From assembly GCF_037126465.1 (NCBI RefSeq), contig NC_088201.1:140122376-140186375 (forward strand): 64,000 nt of DNA, written 5' to 3'. Below, piece by piece: positions 20,654 through 30,257 of the stretch; positions within the stretch are counted from its first letter, which is position 1, and the number at the start of each line of letters is the position of its first letter. The notes beneath the pieces are model-generated. The model was not told the DNA's origin. It saw only the letters and a program-made list of their open reading frames with translations, and made no database searches. This stretch comes from Ornithodoros turicata. Its lineage: Eukaryota; Arthropoda; Arachnida; Ixodida; Argasidae. Both the position numbers and the translations under genes were made by a program.

Positions 20654-21895
20654 TTACTCGTAGAAATTTGGCATGTCGCACAAATAAACATCTCGTGTCA
20701 TTTTCACAAAAACACAGACACTTTCCATGTCACCAGAAGGCAAGACACGCAAGTTTTCATCTTGCGGGGGAATGATGCACTTGTAAACATACGTTGTGCT
20801 ACCAAAGCAACCATCTGTGATAAGCTTCTTGCACAGAAGAAAAATGTTCCCATCGGCAACAGTCTTTAGGATGTACAGAACTTCACAGAAGGCACCATCC
20901 TTCGTTTTAACGCGTACAGGTTCTTTTGCGTACAGGTTCTTTTGCACCGCTGGTAAGCAGCATCCTGTACGTCTAGACCTAAAATGCATGCTCGATGATA
21001 CATCTGGAACGCAGGTACATGTGAGAAATAGGCGGATAGTACATTCTCTTGTGCAGCAGTGAATCTGACGTCTTGAGCATTGCCTAATGTGCCGTCAGTG
21101 CGACTTGATGTTCCTCTCAGGAACATCCGGAAGATCACGTCTATAGGGGCTGCGGAAGTCTAATTTTCGCACTAGAGAACAAGAGGCTCTGACGCATTAT
21201 CCACCTTTCAGCCACTTGCTTAGCTGTTCCTTTGTATGCCGTAATGAAATGGAGAAATGTTCCATTCGCACTCTCAAATGGAAACATCGACGTGGCCCAC
21301 AGGGGTCCAAGGTTGGTAACACATTGTGGCAAGTGCATCAGCAAATGCATATTAGACGTCTCAGCAATTTCTTCATAAAGGGGTGCGACCTGACAAAGGA
21401 AACGTTTCATCACATTCTTAGCTACTGTAATGTCGCTATGGCTAACTCGCTTTTGCAAAAGGAGGAAAATACCCTGACAGAGCAGTGAGAGGTGGGCATA
21501 GTACAGTCTGGGTAGACTTCCCACAAGGCACGACAGAGCGTAATACAGCAGACAGTAGCTCCACTCTTTCGCCTTCCATAGTGCCCTCTCTTTCAGTCCT
21601 CGAGGGTTGCGTGAAAACAAGATTGGGGTCGTTATGCGCACCAGGCGGTCATCAATGGAGGCTAGGCACTTTCCAATGTAGTATGCAGAGCAAGTACTTG
21701 TCATCCAGGCTTCAGTAAGTTGCTTTATCACGCCATCCAAGAGGCAATGCATGTATTCTGGTACAATGCCCCAAACAAGGTCTAAGGAGGGGATCCTTGC
21801 TATTGGGGTAGCTCCAAAGATTCCACGAACAGCCTGTCCGCTTCTCACTGCAGCCTTCAAGTCATAGAGTACACCTGGATGAGTCCTCTCTAGGT
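20654..21895 (-). pseudogene. EnSpm/CACTA-like Tnp2-type transposase, C-terminal half (divergent family)
   Basis: The minus-strand frame 21895-21141 reads IPSLDLVWGIVPEYMHCLLD, then SRNPRGLKERALWKAKEWSY and YEEIAETSNMHLLMHLPQCV, ending GPLWATSMFPFESANGTFL. This is the Tnp2/DUF4218 signature order: 'D.V.G...DYMHC.L.GV', 'R.PR.L.ER..WKA.E.R', 'NMH.L.HL', 'GPLWA.S.F.FE..NG'. A continuing frame (20989-20654) reads DGAFCEVLYILKTVADGNIF and ends CDMPNFYE, the typical tail. One frameshift lies near 20970-20990, beside a 16-bp tandem duplication (TACAGGTTCTTTTGCR twice). TTTATT at 20606-20611 is a minus-strand polyA signal. The N-terminal zinc and catalytic part is absent; the frame ends upstream at a (GT)n/G-run near 21900. 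It differs enough from the 27-kb and 56-kb copies to be a separate family. Confidence 0.7.
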
Positions 21896-22411
21896 CAGTG
21901 TGTGTGTGGGGGGGGGGGGGGTACTTCAGTACTCCTAAAAAGAGTGTTGCAGAAATATGTGAAGTAAAAATACAATAAACATCTTATGGAGACCAGGGGT
22001 TATTATACAGCTTTGCTAGCAGCAAAAAATTTGTCCACTTGCAATCAGGTCCAACTTGTTGTTGGATAGCTCACAGTCCAAGATTAGTAGCAAAGTCATG
22101 TGAATGCGGATATGCTAGCCGAGAAGTATGCCAAGGCTACAACAATTGTAAAACTAGAAATCACGCTAAAGATTCAGTGCATGCAAAAATAATTCAAAAC
22201 ATATTTGGCCAACTTGGAGATTGGGAAACATGAACCCCCGGATTTCCGGTCAGCCCTCAGTGTTCCCTAATGCCGGGTGCACTTCGAGGGGCCCTTCCGT
22301 TGATTCCGAAACCGCACTAGACAGTGGCGCCGCCCCTAGTGACGCTCTTCCCCTCAAGGGCACGCCAGAGCACCCTTCGACCAGCCCATGAGGGTTCCAA
22401 GCGCATGAAAC
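21896..22411. other. No supported gene; probable 5' flank of the HARBI1-like element
   Basis: Contains a (GT)n/G-run near 21900 and unrecognised short frames. The GC-rich stretch 22230-22411 directly precedes the HARBI1-like start codon and may be its 5' UTR and terminal region, but no inverted partner is left downstream. Confidence 0.4.
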
Positions 22412-23487
22412 ATGGATGACGACGATTTCGTCGATTTTGCTCTTTACGTTGCAAGGCTAACAAGGAAGGACAGCTCACAGTGAGTCCACGACTGCGTGAC
22501 TGGAGCAATCATTTTGATGTGTACGGGCAGCAGGACTTCGAAACAAGGTACAGCTTCTCAGAGGAGCTTGTGTGTGACTTCGTGGAAATGCTAGGCTTAC
22601 GAAGTAGTGTCAACAACCGAGGGAGTCCATTGCCACCCGCTTACCAGTTGCTTTTGGCCCTCCGTTTTTATCGCACGGGCTCGTTTCAGATCGTAATCGG
22701 CGATGTCGTAACGTGAGCCAGCCAACAGTGTCGCGAGCAATTGCGACAGTGTCAAGAGCGCTTGCAAGACTCCAGCCGGATCATGTGAGACTGCCAACGT
22801 GCGATGAAATTCCAGACGTACGTGTGCGGTTCTACCAGATCGCAGGCTTTCCTGGCGTCACAGGATGTATAGATGGGACACACATACCAATATAAGGTCC
22901 CGGGGGTGAAAACGCTGAATTCTTTCGCAACAGGAAAGGAGTCTTCTCGGTGAATGCCCAAGTGAGTATTTGAAATAATGTGTTTCAGCAGTAGTGGCTT
23001 AGCACGCGGTATGCACTGGCCGCCGTCAGCGGACGCTTTGCGATATGTACTTTCATTTCATTAGCGCGGTTACTGCTTTCATTTGAATATACCGTTAATA
23101 ACAGCCTCAGGGCTTTTAATGTAATCTGACTGTGCCGTCTTGGACCTGTTCTGACGCCGTGCCGTAACGGTAAATGCTAATTACGTGCCTCATATATAGA
23201 TATCTGTGGCACCTAAAAAAGACACCATGTATACAGAACACACAAGAAGAGCTGTGCAGTTCATCTCTCGCTTACTTTGTCATGTGACACTAGTATCTTA
23301 TCTTTTAATTGCCGAACAGGTTGTGTCCGGATCCAACCTGGAGTTCTACGGTATTGTTGCAAGCTGGGCTGGGTCGACTCACGACAGCCGCATTCTGCAG
23401 AATAGCAGATTTGGCACCTTGCTGGAGAATTCGCAGTACCCAGGCATCCCCCTTGGAGACGCTGGCTATGCCTGCAAGCCGCACCTT
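22412..23487 (+). pseudogene. HARBI1-like PIF/Harbinger nuclease pseudogene
   Basis: ATG at 22412 starts MDDDDFVDFALYVARLTRKD. Then come RLRDWSNHFDVY, YSFSEELVCDFVEMLGLR, the helix-turn-helix VSQPTVSRAIATVSRALARL, and the first catalytic block PGVTGCIDGTHIPI. After an intron (about 22964-23319, donor caa|gtgagt, acceptor aacag) follow GSNLEFYGIVASWAGSTHDS and PLGDAGYACKPHLP, carrying the second DDE-type Asp and the 'GD.GY....L' motif. The order fits HARBI1-like nucleases. Damage: a frameshift at about 22480, a one-base loss at the ATCGGCGATGTCGTAACGTG junction (about 22712), and an in-frame TAA just after HIPI. The gene is cut at 23488 by the CCCATATTGG repeat, so the third catalytic residue is lost. 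Non-functional. Confidence 0.8.
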
Positions 23488-23591
23488 CCCAAGCAGCACA
23501 CAATACTGGGCCCATATTGGCTGGTCATTGGCGATACGGGTTCAATATGGGACCCGTTCCGCCAAGATTTTCCCCATATTGGCTGAAAATG
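23488..23591 (+). mobile_element. Left-end fragment of the CCCATATTGG repeat family
   Basis: Starts CCCAAGCAGCACACAATACT and runs on through GGCTGGTCATTGGCGATACG and a final CCCCATATTGGCTGAAAATG. It matches 48462-48566 closely. It interrupts the HARBI1-like gene exactly at its terminal CCCAAGC, showing that this is the true element end. Confidence 0.75.
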
Positions 23592-23621
23592 TTTATTAAT
23601 TTGTTTATTTTATAAATTCCA

Positions 23622-23927
23622 TTGTTTTATAATTTCATGATCTATTGTGACATTATCAAACCATCTCAAATAGGTGCAAAAAAGTTTCCCATTTTGAAAC
23701 TCGTCCCATATTTACATAAAGATGATCCCCAGATTCATTACAGCTTCCATAACGTGCAATATTTGAAGCTGTTACAGAACGAAATCACCTCAATTTCGAT
23801 TAAGTTGTATGATGAGACAGGTCGTCCACTTCATTTTGGAGGACCAGGTCGTACAGCTCTAGTTCTACACTTCAAAAATGTATCTTACACAAGTGCCAGA
23901 GATCCATTATGGATCAGGACTTGGTGA
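23622..23927 (+). pseudogene. Polinton penton-like/PY-type protein, C-terminal part
   Basis: The frame reads YCDIIKPSQIGAKKFPILKL, FHNVQYLKLL and YDETGRPLHFGGPGRTALVL followed by HF. This 'D.GRP..F..G...L.LHF' ending, with an upstream 'Y.D....Q.VG....PLLR.VP' block, is what I recall at the end of a conserved Polinton/Maverick virion gene. I assign it to the PY/penton class from memory, so the exact name is uncertain. The N-terminal half is missing: the frame starts 30 bp after the CCCATATTGG fragment. It is the first of four Polinton-type genes on the plus strand. An old element copy; truncated. Confidence 0.55.
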
Positions 23928-24203
23928 TCTTGTACCATACAAAGGCCTCTGTTTCAAACTGGGAACGGCTTCTTTAGTTCTTTGTGTAAGCTAGCATTGC
24001 CACTTTTACATCGTGCAAAGCCTTACATAGCCCGTACTGCTATGAGCGCAGCAAATAATTTGGCGAAAAAGTTGTCTAAAGGGCAAAACATCAAGCAAGC
24101 ACTGAGAGCAAGCTCAAATGAATTAGGGACACAGATTTTAAAGGACATTGCAGGCAGCGGACATCGAAGGAAAAAGAGGAAGAGAAGAGACATTTTTGAT
24201 TAA
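23879..24203 (+). pseudogene. Polinton small basic protein, frameshifted
   Basis: A frame opening with ATG at 23879, overlapping the end of the previous gene, reads QVPEIHYGSGLGDLVPYKGL. It then passes to a second frame (to 24203) with LALPLLHRAKPYIARTAMSA, LSKGQNIKQALRASSNELGT and a Lys/Arg-rich end RRKKRKRR. A 'Q.G.GL......P....GAK.......G.......G.....' layout with a basic tail is usual for the small protein encoded beside the capsid genes in Polintons and compared with adenovirus minor core or membrane-lytic proteins (recalled). A frameshift near 23950 separates the halves. Overlapping, tightly packed genes are virus-like and unlike the rest of the window. Confidence 0.5.
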
Positions 24204-24373
24204 TCCTCTGTAACCATGAAATAAATTTTCACACATTGATGTTGCTTCTTTATAAAGAAAAATGTTTTTTGAATGGAAAATGGTCGCACTCCAAAAATGG
24301 GTGGGATTGGCACCCAAGAGAGGTTAGAAGTCGGGACAATGGGTCGCCCCTTTCACGTGTAGAAAGTGTGGCG

Positions 24374-24940
24374 GACAATGCTTCGAATCGCGATCGGCCA
24401 TCGCATTCCGAAAAACAGGTGGCCCAGGTAGGGTCGGGTTGTGAGGGCGATGTCAAAAGGTAAAGGGGGATTGGAGGACAATGATTCCAATCGTGAACGG
24501 GATCGCATTCCAAAAAAATGTGGTCGGCGGGGGTTAGAGGAGTGGATCGGCTGATGGTTAGCAAAATAGACAATGGTAGCCTTTCACGATGTGGACAATG
24601 CTTCGAATCGCGATCGGGCGTCGCATTCAGAAAAACAGGTGGCCCAGGTAGGGTTGGGTTGTGAGGACAACGTCAAAGGGTAAGGGGATTGGAGGACAAT
24701 GATTCCAATCGTGAACGGGATCGTATTCCAAAAAAAAATGTGGTCAGTGGGGGGTTAAAAGTGTGCATCAGCATCCAAGCTGGTTAGAAGTCGAACAGTG
24801 GGTCGCCTTTCCCTTGTAGCAAGTGTGGTGGACAATGCTTCGAATTGCGATCGGCCATCGCATTCCGAAAAACAGGTAGCCCAGGTAGGGATGGGTTGTG
24901 AGGGCGATGTAAAAAGGTAAGGAGGTTAGAAGAAAAAAGA
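24374..24940 (+). repeat. Tandem array of ~110-bp half-units inside the Polinton
   Basis: GACAATG(C/A)TTC(G/C)AATCG recurs at about 24374, 24477, 24594, 24694 and 24831, alternating two related half-unit types to give a higher-order period of about 220-237 bp. Each unit carries ATCGCATTCC(G/A)AAAAA and, in one type, GTGGCCCAGGTAGGG. It fills the gap between the basic-protein gene and the capsid gene. Confidence 0.8.
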
Positions 24941-25005
24941 GTATTCTTGCTCAGGTAAGATGCTAACAAATAAAGCTATGAGCAAAGCATTGTGCCCTTT
25001 CATTT

Positions 25006-26319
25006 GCAAAGATTGAGGTCAACGTTGTACACGCACAGTCCCAGCTTGCTTTGAAGGGGGAGTGTGAGTTATTCAACATACCTCCTACCCAAGTTTCAAA
25101 AGAATCATGCGAGACGCAAGTCTATTATCCTGTTTCTACAATCAGCGGAGGGGAATCGACGATCGAATGGAACATAACAAATCTCTCAGACTTCTATCTC
25201 GATTTATCATCACTGTATTTTAATATAACTATGCAGATATTGAGGTCAGATGGGAGTGAACCAATTACCCGAAGAGCAGACGGTATCACTGAGGACACTG
25301 TATTCCCAGTCAAACACTTGGGGGCCGCTTTATTTAAACATGTAACCATTCACTTGAATCAACGTCTTGCGAGCAGTAACTGTTTGAACTCCTATCGATG
25401 TATGATTGATACCCTACTTCATACGAATACTCATCTGCAGAAGACTTTAGATGATTGTGCAATGTATACATATGACACAAGAGAGCATGAAGCAAATGAT
25501 CCAGTCGCTCGGGATGCAAAGTTGTGCATTGCTAGGAGAAGTGGGGGGGAAACTATTTGAAATTGTCATGAAAGTTAACACCGACCTCACAAACCAAGGG
25601 AGGCTTTTGTTACCTGGTGTGGGGGTTCGAGTGACTGCTCTACATAATAGGGATAGCTTTAGATTGCTAACTGGCACCAATGAAACTCATAAGCGTCAAT
25701 TGAAAATCCACAGCGCGGCACTTGTAGCACGGAAAGTCAAAGTTAGCAACTCAAGTTTTATTGCACACCCGAAAGCCCTTAGATCATCCCCGGCAAGTTA
25801 CATCATGTGTGGACTAGAAAGCAAAGTCTGGTCGCTTTCGCCGGGCCTTCATGATGCAATCTTTGAAAACTTATTCCCTGATAGAATTCCTGATCAACTT
25901 ATTGTATGTCTAGATCGCACCGAGGCTTATCAGGGTGATTACAAATCGAGCCCCTTTTGTTTCGAGCATTTTAACGTTAGTTCTGTAAGACTATCAGTTG
26001 ATGGATACAGGAAACAACTATCCTATGACTGGGAAAATGATCTAGCTAGAGCAAGCTACAATGAATTCTTGTATCAACTGAATGAAAAACATGTCGAGTT
26101 AAGTTATGAAAAATATATTTAAAAAAATCTTTTATCAGGCATTGGAACTTGAGTGCTGACGAAAGTTTTGGTTACTACTTTAATTCATTGCGCAAGGGCA
26201 ATTGCAGGATTGAAATGAAGTTTGCTAAGCCATTACCTTGTGCAGTGTCGGTTGTACTTATTAGAGAAGCACCCAAGGTTTTATCAGTTGATGGTGATCT
26301 TGTTGTTCGAGTGGACTAA
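25006..26319 (+). pseudogene. Polinton major capsid protein (F54H12.2-like), frameshifted
   Basis: The double jelly-roll capsid protein of Polintons, often annotated 'F54H12.2-like'. Visible segments in order: ELFNIPPTQVSKESCETQVY, ITNLSDFYLDLSSLYFNITM, HLGAALFKHVTIHLNQ, LNSYRCMIDTLL, then KLFEIVMKVNTDLTNQGRLL, SSFIAHPKALRS, FENLFPDRIPDQLIVCLDRT, FCFEHFNVSSVRLSVDGY, and near the end GYYFNSLRKGNCRIEMKF. About 430 codons, close to the usual length. Breaks: a frameshift at the G7 run 25543-25549 and another at the A run about 26121-26128. The start is uncertain: the frame is open upstream of 25051 without an ATG. Its function would be capsid assembly if intact. An old mobile-element or viral copy. 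Confidence 0.75.
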
Positions 26320-26321
26320 GT

Positions 26322-26757
26322 ATGAATGTGTTTGATCTGGAATTATTGTTTTCTCTGAACCATGAAACTTTGAATATGTATCGTGGGACCTTCGCAATTG
26401 ATATTGTACCAAGTTTAACGACAGAAGGGTTTATAGTTATTAATACACACCCACACAACGGTCCTGGAGAACACTGGCTACTGTACATGAGAGACAGGAA
26501 TGACAAGTACATCTATGGTGGACAGCTTTGGTCTACCACCGATTGAAGAAGAGCTGCTAGATCTACCTGTTGGTCAGTATAGCGAGAAATGCATTCAAAG
26601 CATTTACAGCTCACACTGTAGACTTTTTGTTTGTTTCTTTGCTTCTCGCATTTGTAAGAATAACCAACTCAAATGCATTGTGTCCTTATTTGACAATAAC
26701 CTTGTACACAATGACCTCAAGATAATAAAAATGATTGAAGAGGAATACCTCATTTAA
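26322..26757 (+). pseudogene. Polinton adenain-like cysteine protease, frameshifted
   Basis: Starts with ATG two bases after the capsid stop. The first frame reads MYRGTFAIDIVPS and INTHPHNGPGEHWLLYMRD, with the His of the catalytic triad in GEHW. A second frame continues VDSFGLPPIEEELLDLP, the Asp-containing 'DSFG.PP' block, then SIYSSHCRLFVCFFASR, where the nucleophile Cys region usually reads 'CG.YC..F'. The Gly is replaced here, and which Cys would be catalytic is unclear. An apparent one-base insertion at about 26515 separates the two frames. Adenovirus-type proteases mature capsid proteins, and a gene directly downstream of the capsid gene fits Polinton order. Polymerase, integrase and ATPase genes are not in the window, so the element is partial. 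Confidence 0.65.
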
Positions 26758-26766
26758 AGAAAAATG

Positions 26767-27184
26767 TGTAATTTTATTTCTTCAATTTACAGACCTCTTT
26801 AAGATAGTCCTCCAGATTCGACACCTTGCGACAACCATCTTTCTTGCGACGCACGATGTATTCCGAGTGTTGGATGTAAAAGTTTCAAATTATTGGTCGC
26901 TTGAGTCCGGCATTAAGAATGGCTGGAGAGATATTGTCATGCTGACGATACCGTCGCAACAAGTCACACTTGATGGCGACGAAGCGTTGGAGCCTCTGAC
27001 TAATCTTTCCTCGTTTCGTCCGCATCGGAAACAGGAGAATTTGCATAATGAGACGAAAATCAGCCTTTGGCCCGTTGCAGTTCAGATAGGAGTTTAATTT
27101 CATCAAATCCTTGTACATCAGCCATTTTACTGTCAAAGGAAATCGTTCACTGGGCTTCATGGTTGATCCGAGCTTGGATGGCAA
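26767..27184 (-). CDS. Unknown minus-strand ORF, one internal stop
   Basis: From ATG 27184 the minus frame reads MPSKLGSTMKPSERFPLTVK, then RLQRFVAIKCDLLRRYRQHD. It hits one TGA near 26885 and continues in frame as YIVRRKKDGCRKVSNLEDYL to a TAA near 26770, followed by AATAAA. The product would be about 138 aa, basic, with no recognised domain. It is convergent with the Polinton protease gene and could be a Polinton accessory gene or unrelated. The continued frame past the stop and the polyA signal are the only support. Confidence 0.3.
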
Positions 27185-27429
27185 CCGAGATAAGGTCGGA
27201 TGTTATTGTCTAGCCAATGAGATGGATTCATGACCACAATCCACCACAACGACAGCGTCGCAGATGCTCATCATATTGTATAAAGAAAGTTCTGGGTGGT
27301 GGCTTCAATATCTTCACAAGAGGAAGATCCCCCGTCAGAAGACAATCAGAATCTTAACAAAGAATCACATTTTTAGAGAGGGAAAAACGGGAAAACTTTC
27401 TATACATACAATCGTCCTCGGAGACCGCG

Positions 27430-28385
27430 TAGCACTTCTGCGCTCCCATCGTCGACTGTGAGGGGGATGTTGAAAAGGAATCCGATGGAAAGGATGTGCA
27501 TACTTTCCCTGTTGGTTGCTTCACCATCATCATTCTGAGTCTTCTTTCTGTGCACTCGATGTTGACATGGTGATGTCATTTGCCCTTGACTACGTACATC
27601 TGGTGTGTCTGGGGCATGTGTGGCTTCATGGGAAGATACCGTTTCGTATCAGCATGGAGCAAAGGCAGCTACTCGATGACTACCTTGAGCGATGCTGTTT
27701 ACCGTCAGAGTTCCAGCGCCAACCACGAAGCACCCAGGAACTGGAGTACTGGAAGGCTGTGGAGTTTCGGTCATTTTTGTTGTACGTTGGGCCGGCGGTG
27801 CTGAAACGTATTCTGCAAACAAGGAAGTACCAACATTTTCTGGCATTGCACCTTGCTATTTACATCCTCTGCTCTCCATCCCTGTACCTGTGGTTGAATA
27901 GTTACGCTGAAGATTTGCTTCAGGGCTTTGCCCACAACTTCGGTGTCCTATATGTGAATGAAAACTTGGTGTACAATGTTCATGCTCTGTGCCACCTCGC
28001 AGCTGACTGGAGGCACCACGGACCATTGGATTCCTTCTCAGCATTCCGCTACGAGAGTTACCAGGGTGGGCTGAAGAGACCCGTTCGAGCACCAAACATG
28101 CCTCTGGAACAAATTAGCCGACGGCCCTCTGAACATCACTGGTGTTCCCTTGTGCGTGGAAGGAAGGAAACAGGTGTAATGTAATTGAACACTGACTCTG
28201 AAGCAGATTCCTGCTGCATTCTTGATAACGGCAGTGTTGTGACTGTCTATGAAGTAAGCAAGCAAACATACAGGCTACAGATACAGGGCGTTGGCAGATC
28301 TATATGTGTTTCCAATGCCGTCCAGAAAGATCTCTTTCATCAAAACCAGGGGCATGTGCGCACTTCCAGAGACCTGGTCGTGTAG
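27430..28385 (+). pseudogene. EnSpm/CACTA-like Tnp2 (DUF4218-type) transposase, copy A
   Basis: The main frame (27516-28184) reads DVDMVMSFALDYVHLVCLGH, LPSEFQRQPRSTQELEYWKA, VEFRSFLLYVGPAVLKRILQ, YQHFLALHLAIYILCSPSLY, NLVYNVHALCHLAADWRHHG and PLDSFSAFRYESYQGGLKR. This is the Tnp2/DUF4218 order with its 'DYMH.VCLG', 'PR...E...WKA.EFR.FLLY.GP' and 'YN.H.L.HL...GPLDSFSAF.(F/Y)E' motifs. An in-frame TAA at 28182 is followed by the same frame (SEADSCCILDNGSVVTVYEV) to 28385, so the tail is cut by a stop. The catalytic N-terminal half is mostly gone; only HHHHSESS-type residues remain upstream. It is closely related to copy B at 55.9-59.0 kb. The next gene downstream, same strand, is the DUF4806 gene. 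Confidence 0.75.
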
Positions 28386-29317
28386 TCGGTTCTATGCAAA
28401 GTGTGTGTGCATTCCATATGGTGTAGGATATGCCGTGTCACCAATGTTGCATCAGTGAAGTGCTGCTCTCCTGCCTGTGTGTGTTGTAGTGTGCGTGTTT
28501 CGGCTTCAACTGCAAAGTACTCTTGTCTTCTGTCCTCTTTGGGGGAAGACTCCTCGGTGTAATGTGCTTAATTTGTAGTGTGTCCTTATGCCTCAAGTTG
28601 GGGACAGGTTAGTTGTGCCACACTTAACAACACTCATGTTTCAATGCCATGTTCATTGTTGCCAGTGCTTTGCCTCACCATGTCTGGAAAATCTAAGGCA
28701 TGGCTTGCCGTCGTCGAGTTTTTGGGCGAGGAGGCAACGAGCCCTGTTCCTGCGTTATGGCTGAATGAAGATAGGACGATGTGCAAGTGGCCTAATAACG
28801 TGTCCCAAAAGAAGCTGCAGGCAATGGTGAAGAACAACACGTCGCCCGGAAAATGGAAGTTCAGACCTGTTTGTGTCTTTGGCTATGCCAGTAAGAGTCT
28901 TGTGCATTTTTGAATCTGTCTTCGATAAGACATTAACAGCAGAACAGTTTCACATTTCACTGATATCTGTTTTGCAGGGACCTATGAACAGGCTGTGAAA
29001 ATGTTGGACAAATCGCTCCTAACATCATCAGTCGAATCTGAAGATGGGTTTTCAGGCAATGATGGTGCCCGTAAGTATTGCAAGCTGCCCTATCACATTG
29101 TGCCACACAGAGACTGCCACTATTGCCAGCCGCGCAGACACCATAGAGCGGTCTGTTCCAACCTCCCAGCAACTTGCCTGGCCTCTTCCTGAACCTCCAC
29201 AGGATTTGTTTTTCCCATCTGCCATGGCAGAGCGAAGTAAATTGGTCTGCTGCCTCTATATGTTCAATTCCCTTTCTGTACGCTGCCATTTAATCTTACG
29301 CACTTTTGATGTCCTCC

Positions 29318-30180
29318 AGGCCCTGAAGCTGAATCTCGAGCACACACCAGTTTACAGCCAAGTGAGAGCAGCCTCTTTAACACTGGCATTGATAACTATA
29401 TGTGAGCTGCGGTATTTCGCTTTCCAATGCGAACCCTTGCATTGTCGCAGCTGTTTCAGAGTGTCTTACTTTACCCCTGGAGGTGCCGAACCAGGATTCC
29501 TTTCACAATCCCTTTTGCGCTCGACCCAGATCAGCTGCTGGCATTTAAACTTCCAGGTGTGTATTCCATTGTGCTCTTTCCTTCGTGTTGCAGCCCACAG
29601 ACTGGACCCTGGTGGCCAAAGTCCCCTTCAAGAGAGTCGCAACAGTGAGCCTCACACTCCTGGGAGCAAACGTACGCACCTCCATTTTCGGTTTACAGAG
29701 GGCTTTGTGGCAGCCATGTCATAGTGACTAGCTCATGGGCTACATTCTTCCTTGCTGTGCCAATTTCAGGCCATGTACCAGGCCTGAAGCCCCCTGTGCA
29801 GCCCCCTCTAGGCTCACTCCAGAACAGTTCCCCTTTGCATTCAACCTAGAACAGCTGCTCTAGCATTTCCGTGGGCACCCGTAAGATTGTGGCTTCTAAA
29901 TTTCCAGGTGTGTATTATGTTGTGTTCATCCACCAAGTCTTCCTTATACTCTGCAGTGTGCACTCCTTGCATTCCTACTTGCTTTTATGTTTTAAGGCCA
30001 CGAACCAGGTTCTTGTGCCCGGTCACCTTGTTCCCCAGTTCGCAAAAGGTTCTCCGATGCTGCCACAGATGAGCGCATGCTTGTTTCTTGTAAAGTTCCA
30101 GATTTAAATAGCACTGTCTCTACCCATGTAATGCTTTCCCCTATCAGGAGCGGAGCAGGTTTCGAATGCCTGGTCACCTA
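29318..30180 (+). repeat. Degenerate repeats of an exon-like unit
   Basis: GG(C/A)C(A/C)(T/G)GAACCAGG-type starts recur near 29480, 29770, 29995 and 30148. TTCCAGGTGTGTATT(C/A) with a following GTTGTG/CATTGTG stretch occurs near 29550 and 29905. Period roughly 150-340 bp. They lie in the intron between DUF4806-gene exons and may be decayed duplicated exons. Confidence 0.35.
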
Positions 30181-30257
30181 TATGTTCAAGCCAGGACAGC
30201 TACTTCACTGTCGCTGCGAGGACATGCACGTTTTTCTTTTTCTCCGTTTGTAACATA

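Noticed and set aside
24374..24940. CRISPR array
   Set aside because: Units are about 110 bp with no unique spacers, in a eukaryotic setting.
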